Assembly: GCF_005145045.1 (NCBI RefSeq)
Contig: NZ_CP039693.1
Location: 248,001-312,000, forward strand
Source: Agrobacterium larrymoorei
Lineage (GTDB): Bacteria > Pseudomonadota > Alphaproteobacteria > Rhizobiales > Rhizobiaceae
Length of the DNA: 64,000 nucleotides
Direction of reading: 5' to 3'
The notes under the pieces were generated by a model. That model had not been told where the DNA came from. It saw only the letters and a program-made list of their open reading frames with translations, and ran no database searches. This document shows, piece after piece, positions 18,106-26,063 of this stretch. The position numbers and the translations under genes were made by a program. Position 1 is the stretch's first letter. Every line of letters starts with the position of its first letter.

Positions 18106-18181
18106 CGGTACGACAAAACAGACCAGTTGAAACAGAACGCAAATAGTTTCAGGTTGAGCCTATCTCTGAAGGAGTGTCGGC

Positions 18182-18844
18182 TTGCGGATTTTGATCGTTG
18201 AGGATGACAAGATACTCGGGTCATCGCTGAAGCGGGCCTTTGAGAAGCACGCTTATGGGGCAGACTGGTTTCGTGATGGCGGGAGTGCTTTGGAGGCGCT
18301 TCGCAACAGTGACTATACGGTGCTTGTTCTGGACGTGAATCTGCCGGGTTTGAGCGGGCTGGAAATTGCGCAGCAGCTCCGCCGTCAGGGAAACGACATA
18401 CCAATTCTGATGTTGACGGCGCTAGATGGGGTTCGTGATCGTGTGGCGGGGCTGGATGAAGGTGCGGATGACTATGTCACCAAGCCATTCGATCTGGATG
18501 AATTGCTTGCCCGTGTCCGGGCGCTCATCCGGCGGCGGCAGGGGCGCGGAGAAACGATCCTGCGCTGCGGTGAGGTCGAGCTTGATCCTTCAGCCATGGT
18601 CGCCCGTCGTGCGGGAAGTCAGCTGCATCTGCCCGCCAAGGAGTTCCATCTGTTGCGCATGCTGATGGAGCGAAGTGGGCGATACGTCACGAAAGCCGAT
18701 ATCGAATACGCGCTTTATGATCTCAATACCGCGGTTGAAAGCAACACGATCGAGGTCACGATCTACAATTTGCGCAAGAAGCTGGGCTCCGATTTCATTC
18801 GGTCGATCCGCGGCGTCGGCTATATGATAGAGCGTGCATCATGA
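18182..18844 (+). CDS. OmpR-family response regulator
   Basis: A 220-residue regulator. The start is TTG at 18182 with AAGGAG seven bases upstream. The receiver domain (1-115) has the acidic pocket EDD at 7-9, phosphoacceptor D51 (VLDVNLPG), T in LMLTA and K in VTKPFD. The C-terminal winged helix (about 125-218) has the PhoB/OmpR pattern ESNTIEVTIYNLRKKLG...IRGVGYMI, close to the QseB/PmrA/TctD group. Its stop overlaps the histidine kinase gene (ATGA). It probably controls the HAD-to-transporter genes that follow 90 bases after the kinase; I did not find a convincing direct-repeat box there. Confidence 0.92.
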   Translation: MRILIVEDDKILGSSLKRAFEKHAYGADWFRDGGSALEALRNSDYTVLVLDVNLPGLSGLEIAQQLRRQGNDIPILMLTALDGVRDRVAGLDEGADDYVTKPFDLDELLARVRALIRRRQGRGETILRCGEVELDPSAMVARRAGSQLHLPAKEFHLLRMLMERSGRYVTKADIEYALYDLNTAVESNTIEVTIYNLRKKLGSDFIRSIRGVGYMIERAS

Positions 18845-20208
18845 CGCTTGCGCAACGCCTTTTTCTGCGCATCCTGCCAACCATCATCATCACGATCGCT
18901 TTGATCGGCTTCCTCGCCTACAGAAGTGCGACACGCGAGATCAACAACATCTATGACGCACAGCTGATCAACGACGCCAACGTTCTCTGGTCGCTGTTGA
19001 GGAAGCCTCTTAGTTCGTCGAAGCCTCGCGCCGAAATCCATGTGCCGGATCTCGATTTCAATATGAACAATCAACTGGCCATCAATGATGAGGCGGATGA
19101 TTATGCCGATGCACATGCCTACCGCGCTTGGCGCAACAATGTTCTGGCGCTGGAAAGCAGCAATCCGTTTCCCGCCTCGGACCGACCCTTCAAATCCGGC
19201 TTTACCGACATATCGTTTCAGAATGCGCAGTGGAGGATTTATTCTCTTCCGATCGCTGACAGCGAGGTAATAGTCGAGGTAGCGGAAAATATCGAACTGC
19301 GCCAAACGCTTGTCGGGAATATTCTGACGGATCTGGCGCTGCCTCTTCTCATTCTCATCCCGATTATTGCCTGCATAACCTGGCTTGCCATCGACAACGG
19401 GCTGCGCACGATACGCGATCTCGTTCGGCAGATACGAAGCAGAAACTCCGATGACCTCTCGAAGATATCCGTCATGGGGCAACCGAGGGATCTGGCGCCG
19501 CTCATTCAGTCGCTCAACGCGCTGTTGCAGAAGCTGGAGCGATCCATAATTCTCGAGCGGCAGTTCTCCGATCTGGCCGCGCATCAGTTGCGCACCCCTC
19601 AGGCTGGCATCAAGCTGCTGCTCCAGCTTCTCGAGCGCAGCGACACGGACGAGGAGAGGAGAGTTCTCGTTGCGGATCTGATTTCCAGCAACGAGCGCGC
19701 CATGCACCTTATCGAACAGCTGCTTAGGCTTGCCCGTGTCAGCCATCAAACGGTCGTCCCGGAAATTGCCGATCTCAACGATCTCACGGCGAGTTGCCTG
19801 GCCGATTTTGGTCCGATCTTTGCAAGCCGCGACTTCGAGGTTCAGCTTCAGCGCCACGACAATGCATTCGTCAGCATCGACCGGGCACTGTTTCGGGTCA
19901 TGCTCGATAATGTTGTCGACAACGCCATAAAATACTCGCCGGATGGCGGCCGTATCGTCGTCGCCATTGACGAGAAGGAAAGTGGATGGACGCTCTCCAT
20001 CAGCGATACCGGCTCCGGTATTCCGGTCGATCAGCGTAGCAATGTCTTCCAGCGCTTCAACCGGTTGATGGCTGCCGATGATGGCGGAGCCGGGCTTGGA
20101 CTGACCATCGTCGCCGATATTGCCAGTCGCCTCGGTATCCAGACGAGGCTCGATACGCCGGAATGGGGATATGGTTTGCGGGTGAAATTCGATATTCCCG
20201 CGTCGTAA
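18841..20208 (+). CDS. Sensor histidine kinase (PmrB/QseC-like)
   Basis: A 455-residue inner-membrane kinase. Transmembrane helices at about 11-27 and 163-183 bracket a periplasmic sensor of some 135 residues. The sensor holds an acidic patch (INDEADDYADAH, residues 81-92), such as is used by PhoQ/PmrB-type sensors to bind cations; that parallel is inference. A HAMP-like linker follows. Then come HisKA with His248 in AAHQLRTPQAG and a HATPase domain with N-box DNAIKYSP, G1 DTGSGIP and G2 GAGLGLTIV. All catalytic boxes are intact. It pairs with the overlapping response regulator. Confidence 0.92.
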   Translation: MTLAQRLFLRILPTIIITIALIGFLAYRSATREINNIYDAQLINDANVLWSLLRKPLSSSKPRAEIHVPDLDFNMNNQLAINDEADDYADAHAYRAWRNNVLALESSNPFPASDRPFKSGFTDISFQNAQWRIYSLPIADSEVIVEVAENIELRQTLVGNILTDLALPLLILIPIIACITWLAIDNGLRTIRDLVRQIRSRNSDDLSKISVMGQPRDLAPLIQSLNALLQKLERSIILERQFSDLAAHQLRTPQAGIKLLLQLLERSDTDEERRVLVADLISSNERAMHLIEQLLRLARVSHQTVVPEIADLNDLTASCLADFGPIFASRDFEVQLQRHDNAFVSIDRALFRVMLDNVVDNAIKYSPDGGRIVVAIDEKESGWTLSISDTGSGIPVDQRSNVFQRFNRLMAADDGGAGLGLTIVADIASRLGIQTRLDTPEWGYGLRVKFDIPAS

Positions 20209-20298
20209 CGGTTCGAATTCAGTTTCGCTTCATCTTCACCTAATCTTGCCTTCAGTTGCCCGGTCTAACTGCTTCCTCACAGCATTGAGGAGCAGGAC

Positions 20299-20982
20299 AT
20301 GCATGCATTTTGCGATTTCGACGGAACGATTGCCGTAGATGACGTGACCGATCTCGTTCTTGAGCGCTTCGCAAGCGAGGAATGGCACCGACTGGAGAAA
20401 GACTGGGAAGCGGGCAGGATAACGGCGGCGGAATGCATGCGCGCCCAGATCCCGCTGATCGATGCGACGCTTCAGGATCTCAATGCTTTTCTCGATACGG
20501 TCGAAATCGATCCCGATTTTCCCGCATTTGCCGAATTCTGCCGCAGCCATTCAATCGGCATCACCGTGGTCAGTGATGGTGTCGACCATTTCATTCGTCG
20601 CATCCTTGCGCGCCACGGTGTGACCGACATTGCGATCAATGCGAACCGGCTGTCGTCATCAGTAAGCAACCAGAAATTTAGCTTTCGGCTGGATACGCCT
20701 TTTGCCAGCGCGGGCTGTGCCTCGGGCGCTGGTGTCTGCAAATGCAACATCGTCCAGACGTCGGCGCAGCACATCTATGTGGGTGATGGTCGAAGCGATT
20801 TCTGCGTTTCGCGGCAGGCGTCCCTTGTGTTTGCCAAATCCAAACTCGCCGTTCACTGCGCGCAGCAATCCATCCCTTTCATTCCCTATGAAGGCTTTTC
20901 GGACGTGCAATGCGCCGTCGCAAGCCTTCTCACCGACATGTCCAGCCGGGCGAACGACGCCCGACTGGCGAAAACCGCTTAA
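20299..20982 (+). CDS. HAD-superfamily phosphatase (MtnX/SerB-like, HAD-IB)
   Basis: A 227-residue HAD phosphatase. Motif I is DFDGTI (Asp6 nucleophile, Asp8 acid); motif II is VVSDGVD; motif III/IV is YVGDGRSDFC. The cap region is of the short C1 type found in MtnX-like and phosphoserine-phosphatase-like enzymes. The substrate cannot be read from the sequence. ATG 20299 follows AGGAGC. It is the first of seven tightly packed genes downstream of the two-component system, with only 15 bases to the aminotransferase, so it probably removes phosphate from an intermediate of that pathway. Confidence 0.82.
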   Translation: MHAFCDFDGTIAVDDVTDLVLERFASEEWHRLEKDWEAGRITAAECMRAQIPLIDATLQDLNAFLDTVEIDPDFPAFAEFCRSHSIGITVVSDGVDHFIRRILARHGVTDIAINANRLSSSVSNQKFSFRLDTPFASAGCASGAGVCKCNIVQTSAQHIYVGDGRSDFCVSRQASLVFAKSKLAVHCAQQSIPFIPYEGFSDVQCAVASLLTDMSSRANDARLAKTA

Positions 20983-20997
20983 GGCCAAGGAAACATC

Positions 20998-22410
20998 ATG
21001 AACGTCCATTCGAAAATAGCCGATCAGTTCGATCTCGAAGCGCCTGAAGAAGAGCTTCGCAAGCTCGAGGCTGCCTATTGCTCGCACGGCGATACGGTCC
21101 ATTACACAGAGCATCCGAAGTTCTTCGATGGTTGTGATGGCTCATTCCTCTTCGACAGCAGCGAAACGCCATTTCTCGATTTGCAGATGTGGTATTCCGC
21201 AGTCAATTTCGGCTATCGCAACGAGCGCCTGAATGCGGCAGCTCATCGCCAGCTGGACCGGTTGCCGCAGGTGGCATCGCAATATCTGCACCGTGAAAAA
21301 GTCGAGCTTGCAGCCCTGATCGCGCGGGATGCGGAAGCGAAATTCGGTCACAAGGGCCGGGTTCACTTCAATGTCGGTGGATCGCAGGCAATCGAGGATT
21401 CGCTGAAGCTGGTTCGCAACTTTTCTGGCGGCAAAAGCCTGATGTTTGCCTTCGAAGGCGGCTATCACGGTCGCACGCTGGGTGCCAGTTCGATCACATC
21501 GAGCTATCGCTACCGTCGACGCTATGGGCACTTCGGCGAACGCGCGCAGTTCATCGAATTCCCCTACCATTTTCGCGGCCCCAAGGGCATGTCGAAAGAG
21601 GAATATGGCCACTATTGCGTCCAGAAATTCGCCCGCCTGTTCGAAAGCGAATATAACGGCGTCTGGGATCCCAAGGCCGGAAAATCGGAATATGCGGCCT
21701 TCTATATCGAGCCGATCCAGGGCACGGGTGGCTATGTCATTCCTCCGATGAATTTCTTCGTGGAGCTGAAGAAGGTTCTGGACGAGCATGGAATTCTGCT
21801 CGTGGTCGACGAAATCCAGATGGGTGTTTACCGGACCGGAAAATTATGGTCCATCGAGCATTTCGGCGTTTCCCCCGACGTGCTGGTCTTCGGCAAGGCC
21901 ATTACCAATGGTCTCAATCCGCTCTCCGGTATCTGGGCGCGTGAAGAGATGATCAATCCGACGATCTTCCCGCCCGGTTCCACGCATTCGACCTTCGCCA
22001 GCAATCCGATGGGCACCGCAGTTGCGCTCGAGACGCTCAGGATGGTTGAAGAAGAGGATCTTGGTTCAAGCGTTATGGCCAAGGGTGCCCTGTTCCTTGA
22101 GGGACTGAAAGAGCTCAAGTCTCGTCATGCCATCGTCGGCGAAGTGGACGGTCTGGGTCTGGCGCTGCGCATGGAGATTTGCCAGTCGGATAGCTATACG
22201 CCGGATAAGGCGACGCTTGACTGGATGTCGGACGAAGGAATGAAGGGCGATCTGGAGTTCAATGGCCATAAATACGGCCTCGTTCTCGACGTTGGCGGTT
22301 ACCACAAGAATGTCATCACGCTGGCACCGAACCTGATGATCTCCAATGACGAGATCAGGCTTGCCATCGAACTTCTCGATCAGCTTCTGACACGCGCCGA
22401 ACGGAGATAG
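20998..22410 (+). CDS. Class III (PLP-dependent) aminotransferase
   Basis: A 470-residue omega-amino-acid-type aminotransferase. The PLP pocket is present: GSQAIEDSLKLVRN for the phosphate, the Asp271 of LLVVDEIQMGVYRTG that contacts the ring nitrogen, and the Schiff-base Lys300 in VLVFGKAITNG. Relatives include ornithine, diaminobutyrate and 4-aminobutyrate aminotransferases, so a terminal or side-chain amino group is the likely target. AAGGAAA precedes the ATG. An arginase-fold enzyme follows five bases after its stop, which suggests chemistry on a diamino or guanidino acid; the product is unknown. Confidence 0.85.
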   Translation: MNVHSKIADQFDLEAPEEELRKLEAAYCSHGDTVHYTEHPKFFDGCDGSFLFDSSETPFLDLQMWYSAVNFGYRNERLNAAAHRQLDRLPQVASQYLHREKVELAALIARDAEAKFGHKGRVHFNVGGSQAIEDSLKLVRNFSGGKSLMFAFEGGYHGRTLGASSITSSYRYRRRYGHFGERAQFIEFPYHFRGPKGMSKEEYGHYCVQKFARLFESEYNGVWDPKAGKSEYAAFYIEPIQGTGGYVIPPMNFFVELKKVLDEHGILLVVDEIQMGVYRTGKLWSIEHFGVSPDVLVFGKAITNGLNPLSGIWAREEMINPTIFPPGSTHSTFASNPMGTAVALETLRMVEEEDLGSSVMAKGALFLEGLKELKSRHAIVGEVDGLGLALRMEICQSDSYTPDKATLDWMSDEGMKGDLEFNGHKYGLVLDVGGYHKNVITLAPNLMISNDEIRLAIELLDQLLTRAERR

Positions 22411-22414
22411 TTCC

Positions 22415-23368
22415 GTGCAGCTTATGCTTCTCCACCTCGATGATGCATTGGAGTTGCAACCCGATTTCCTGGGTGCCGCCATGATGGCCGGCGCCCGGGA
22501 AATAGCTGACAAGGAGTGCGGCCAACTGCTGCGGCTGTGGAGCCGGAAAGATGCTCTGTGTCACCTGAACCGAGGTCTGGTCAGATCGGCATCCGACCGA
22601 AAGGCCAGACCTCGGCTTTGCTTCATGGGATCCGGCGATTTCCATCACGTCACAGCACTTCTTCTCGATGATGCCCTTGAAAGCTTTCAGGGAAGCGTGA
22701 CCGTGATCCATATCGACAATCATCCTGACTGGGTGCATTTTGCCGATGGGCTTCATTGCGGATCCTGGGTCAACGCCGCAGTCTCCAATCCCCAAGTCGA
22801 TAAAGTCATTACGCTCGGCGTCTGTAGCAGCGATCTCGTTTCTCCTGAGAGCAAGGGTGCCAATCTCGACCTGCTCCGTAGCGGCAAGCTCGAGCTTTAT
22901 CCTTATCAACACCCACCGAGCAAAGTTCGCAGCGCCGTTGGCCGTGGTGCGAGCTATTCACAGGTCGAGGGGCATCTGCACTGGAGTACGATTTCGGATC
23001 TCGGTGAAAGCAATTTCCTCGACCGGTTGCTTGAGACAATCCAGACCGCTGCCGTCTACATCACTATCGACAAGGATAGTCTCGTTCTAGCCGATGCCGT
23101 GACCAACTGGGATCAGGGCGGACTGAGCCTGCCATATGTCCTGTGGCTGATACATGAGATCGGGACCCGCCACCATATCGTCGGGGCTGACGTTACAGGC
23201 GACTATTCCGAACCGCGTTATGGCGGCACGCCTTGGACGCGCCTGATGAAGAAAGCTGAGATATTCATCGATCAGCCATTCCACCTGCGGAACAGGGAGA
23301 CGACCCGTAATATCAACAGTGCCGCCAATCATGCCCTCCTTGAGGTGTTTTCGGAGGTGATGGCATGA
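22415..23368 (+). CDS. Arginase/agmatinase-fold hydrolase
   Basis: A 317-residue ureohydrolase-fold protein starting at GTG 22415 (GGAGA seven bases upstream). The Mn-ligand motifs of the family are recognisable: GSGDFHH (His77/78) for GGDH, IDNHPDW (Asp101, His103, Asp105) for DAHxD, and TIDKDSL (Asp219, Asp221) for SxDxDxxDP. Several surrounding residues differ from true arginases and agmatinases. It may therefore act on an unusual guanidino, ureido or acylated amine substrate, like the deacetylases of this fold. It is coupled to the aminotransferase upstream and overlaps the transporter gene downstream (ATGA). Confidence 0.78.
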   Translation: MQLMLLHLDDALELQPDFLGAAMMAGAREIADKECGQLLRLWSRKDALCHLNRGLVRSASDRKARPRLCFMGSGDFHHVTALLLDDALESFQGSVTVIHIDNHPDWVHFADGLHCGSWVNAAVSNPQVDKVITLGVCSSDLVSPESKGANLDLLRSGKLELYPYQHPPSKVRSAVGRGASYSQVEGHLHWSTISDLGESNFLDRLLETIQTAAVYITIDKDSLVLADAVTNWDQGGLSLPYVLWLIHEIGTRHHIVGADVTGDYSEPRYGGTPWTRLMKKAEIFIDQPFHLRNRETTRNINSAANHALLEVFSEVMA

Positions 23369-23709
23369 GTATGAGCTTGACGTTGCTGGCAACAATTGGC
23401 TTTTGCATCGTGACCGAAACCGGGCGCGAACTCTGCTTCAAATATGCGGCAACCCGTTCGAACCGTCTTTTTCTTCTCGTCCCCGCCACATGGCTCGGTA
23501 TTGCGTTCTGGGCAGTGGAACTGCTCGCGTGGACCATCGTGCTGGCAAAAGCTCCCCTCTCCGTCGCCTTTCCCCTGATGTCGCTGAGCTACGCAACCAT
23601 CGCCATCTGCGCCGCCATCTTTTTTAAGGAGACGATCGATCTGCGTCGTCTCACTGGCATCATCCTGATCCTTGGAGGCGTCGCCTGCGTCGGCGCGACA
23701 GGCCTATGA
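23365..23709 (+). CDS. Small DMT-superfamily membrane protein (ArnE/EmrE-like), subunit 1
   Basis: A 114-residue protein with four hydrophobic helices (about 5-20, 35-60, 65-85, 92-112), the size and shape of SMR/ArnE proteins. The segment KAPLSVAFPLMSLSYA matches the PLS-A-P motif found in ArnE, ArnF and half-size EamA transporters, rather than the Glu14 of drug-exporting EmrE. The single Glu in the first helix (TETGREL) could still be functional. It overlaps genes on both sides by four bases. With the second small protein at 25668 it may form a heterodimeric flippase, as ArnE/ArnF do; this is inference. Confidence 0.75.
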   Translation: MSMSLTLLATIGFCIVTETGRELCFKYAATRSNRLFLLVPATWLGIAFWAVELLAWTIVLAKAPLSVAFPLMSLSYATIAICAAIFFKETIDLRRLTGIILILGGVACVGATGL

Positions 23710-24533
23710 AATCTGAAACCTCGACATTCTTCGAAGAAGGCACCAACGGTCGCGGCGTTCTTCTCATCCATGGGTTGACGGGCGCACCGGCGGAGATGCG
23801 GCTTGTGGCGCGCCAGCTTCATAAACGGGGCTATAGTGTTCTCGCCCCGCTTTTGGCGGGACACGGCGTGGACGCTTCCGTTCTGCGGCGGTCTCGCTGG
23901 CAAGATTGGCTCGAAAGCGTCCATATCGCCCGCGCTGCCTTCTCCAGACGGGTCGATACCGTCTACGCTGCAGGAATCTGCGTTGGCGGCAAGCTTGCGA
24001 TGATGGCCGCAGCCGATACGCCCGACAAAATCAAGGCAACGGCAATTTACTCACCCTGCTTTTATTACGATGGATGGGAAGTTCCGCTTCATTATTCGCT
24101 TCTTTCCTCCAATGTCGGCTGGCTTTCGCGTTTTCCCCTGCTCGGACGGCTCAATTTCCACGAAAATCCATCTCTCGGGATCAAGGATGAGCGGATGAGG
24201 CGGCTGATCGCCGGGCTGGGCGCAGAAGGCATATTTGAGAGCTTTCCCGCCAAAGCCCTGTTCGAGATGCACGCCCTGGGCCGAAAGCTGAAGTCCCGCC
24301 TGCCCTCCATGCGGACGCCGACGCTGATCATCCATTCACGCGAGGACGATCTGAGTGGGCCTTCGCATGCCAGATACATCGCAGATCACATCGGCGGACA
24401 AAATCGCCTGCACTGGCTGGATGACAGCTATCACATGATCCATGTGGACCGGCAGCATCGCGTCGTGGCCGATCTGACCGCTCAATTTTTCGAGGCCGAG
24501 AATGCTGCAAAACATGAAAGCCCAATTGGCTGA
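23706..24533 (+). CDS. Alpha/beta hydrolase with Cys nucleophile
   Basis: A 275-residue cytoplasmic alpha/beta hydrolase of the carboxylesterase/monoacylglycerol-lipase type. The oxyanion segment is LLIHGLTGAPAEM (residues 19-31). The nucleophile elbow reads G-I-C-V-G with Cys92 in place of the usual Ser. Asp214/215 (HSREDDLSG) and His243 (DDSYHMIHVD) complete a Cys-Asp-His triad. Cys elbows occur in dienelactone hydrolases and in thioester-handling acyltransferases. It overlaps the upstream transporter gene by four bases and the downstream acyltransferase gene by 32, so it belongs to the same pathway. Confidence 0.82.
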   Translation: MKSETSTFFEEGTNGRGVLLIHGLTGAPAEMRLVARQLHKRGYSVLAPLLAGHGVDASVLRRSRWQDWLESVHIARAAFSRRVDTVYAAGICVGGKLAMMAAADTPDKIKATAIYSPCFYYDGWEVPLHYSLLSSNVGWLSRFPLLGRLNFHENPSLGIKDERMRRLIAGLGAEGIFESFPAKALFEMHALGRKLKSRLPSMRTPTLIIHSREDDLSGPSHARYIADHIGGQNRLHWLDDSYHMIHVDRQHRVVADLTAQFFEAENAAKHESPIG

Positions 24534-25671
24534 AAGCCCGATTGTCAACGGTTACAAGTTGACGACCAAGGTGCACGACCATGTTTCCGCAATCGATAGG
24601 CAAGCATGGGTTGCGTGCTTTCCGGATGAACTGGAGGGACACGCCTACCTGCTGGCCGTGGAAGAGAGCGGACTGGACGGGTTTCGGTGGCGCTACGTCA
24701 CCGTGGAAGAGGATGGCACAATCCTTGCGGCAATGCCCGCGTTCCTGTGCGACTACGGTCTGGAAACGACATTGCCACGCGGCAATGTGCATGGGTTGAT
24801 TGAACGGATACGGCGGATCATGCCCGGCTTTCTGAAGCTCAAGCTGGCATGCCTCGGTTCACCATGCACCGAAAACGGTATCATCGGCATTCATCCCGAA
24901 GTGCCTGTTTTTAGACATCGCGAGATCATTGAAAAGCTGCTCTCCAGTTTCGAGGCGGCAGCAATGGCGCAAGGCGCAACGCTTCTGGCCTTAAAAGACC
25001 TCCCGCTCCCGCTTGATCCAGCGCTTGCGCATGTCCTGGAGCAACGGAAATATGTCGAAACAGGTGGCATGGCCACCGCGTGGCGGCAAATCGATTTCGA
25101 GACAGTCGATGATTATCTTGCGACCTTATCGGCTGGCACGCGCAAGGACATGCGTCGTAAACTGCGCGCCGGAAGCTCGGTCAGGGTCGAGCGGGTCGTT
25201 GATCTTGGAGCGTATGAACAGCGTTTCATGGAGCTTTACAGACAGACGCGCGAACGAAGCGAGTGGCAGTTCGAAGACCTGACGCCTGCTTATTTTACCG
25301 GGATCCTGCGGCTAATGCCGGACAATGCCTTCTGCACCGTCTATCTCGTTGACGACGAGCCGCTTGCCTTCAATCTTCTGCTCCATGACGGACACCAGCT
25401 GGTCGACAAGTTTTTCTGCATGGATGCGGACCGGGGGCGGCCCTACAATCTCTATTATCTCAGCTGGTTCGAGAATATTCGTTACTGCCTGGAGAAAGGC
25501 ATAGGTCGCTATCAGAGCGGACAGGCCTATTATCGCAACAAGGTAAAACTCGGCAGCGAACTGACCCAGAACACCATGGTCTTTCGCCACACGAATGCGA
25601 TTTTGCATGCTGCACTGAAACGCATTGCGCCACTGCTGGCCGGTGACGATGGCAAGGAAACCGCGCCGTGA
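24502..25671 (+). CDS. FemAB/BioF2-like GNAT acyltransferase
   Basis: A 389-residue protein of two GNAT-like lobes, as in FemAB peptidyltransferases and the peptidoglycan-associated BioF2-like family. The second lobe carries the typical region YLATLSAGTRKDMRRKLRAG, then FMELYRQTRERSEWQFEDLTPAYF, AFNLLLHDGHQLVDKFFCMD and the C-terminal YQSGQAYYRNKVKLGSEL. Such enzymes transfer aminoacyl or acyl groups to amines of cell-wall or lipid precursors. The ATG at 24502 lies inside the hydrolase gene; ATG 24514 is an alternative. The substrate is unknown. Confidence 0.75.
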   Translation: MLQNMKAQLAESPIVNGYKLTTKVHDHVSAIDRQAWVACFPDELEGHAYLLAVEESGLDGFRWRYVTVEEDGTILAAMPAFLCDYGLETTLPRGNVHGLIERIRRIMPGFLKLKLACLGSPCTENGIIGIHPEVPVFRHREIIEKLLSSFEAAAMAQGATLLALKDLPLPLDPALAHVLEQRKYVETGGMATAWRQIDFETVDDYLATLSAGTRKDMRRKLRAGSSVRVERVVDLGAYEQRFMELYRQTRERSEWQFEDLTPAYFTGILRLMPDNAFCTVYLVDDEPLAFNLLLHDGHQLVDKFFCMDADRGRPYNLYYLSWFENIRYCLEKGIGRYQSGQAYYRNKVKLGSELTQNTMVFRHTNAILHAALKRIAPLLAGDDGKETAP

Positions 25672-26063
25672 AGCAGACGCAACCGCTTTGGCTGCTGGTG
25701 CCGGTTCTCAACACGTTGCAGCAGGTCTTTCTCAAACAGAGTGCTGAAACCGTGTCTGGGGTATCCTATCATTGGCTCGATCATCTTCTGATGTCGCCCT
25801 GGTTCATGGCCGCCATTGCAGCCGAAATCGCCTGTTTCGGTATCTGGATGACTGTGCTTTCCGAAGTCGATCTGAGTGCCGCCTTTCCACTGTCAGCCGT
25901 GAGCTACGTGTTGATCATGGCTATTGCCTGGCTCGCCTATGGCGAGCCAGTCCTTTGGACGCAGATTATCGGAAGCGTGCTGATCCTTGCCGGAGCATGG
26001 CTGGTCACCGGGTCTACTCAGGGAGATTCGACCGGGCAGCTCGGTGAGCTGTCTAAAGACTGA
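25668..26063 (+). CDS. Small DMT-superfamily membrane protein (ArnF/EmrE-like), subunit 2
   Basis: A 131-residue protein with four predicted helices (about 7-22, 45-66, 72-92, 97-116). It contains the ArnE/F and EamA-like segment EVDLSAAFPLSAVSYVLIM, matching the equivalent segment of the 114-residue protein encoded at 23365. It starts at GTG 25668, overlapping the acyltransferase stop (GTGA). Its own stop overlaps the convergent MipA gene by 11 bases. It is probably the second half of a dimeric lipid-intermediate or metabolite exporter for the operon product. Confidence 0.75.
   Translation: MKQTQPLWLLVPVLNTLQQVFLKQSAETVSGVSYHWLDHLLMSPWFMAAIAAEIACFGIWMTVLSEVDLSAAFPLSAVSYVLIMAIAWLAYGEPVLWTQIIGSVLILAGAWLVTGSTQGDSTGQLGELSKD

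Noticed and set aside
18106..18181. Direct-repeat box for the response regulator, compared with 20209-20298
   Set aside because: Both gaps contain AGTTTC but I could not extend this to a convincing repeat with fixed spacing.
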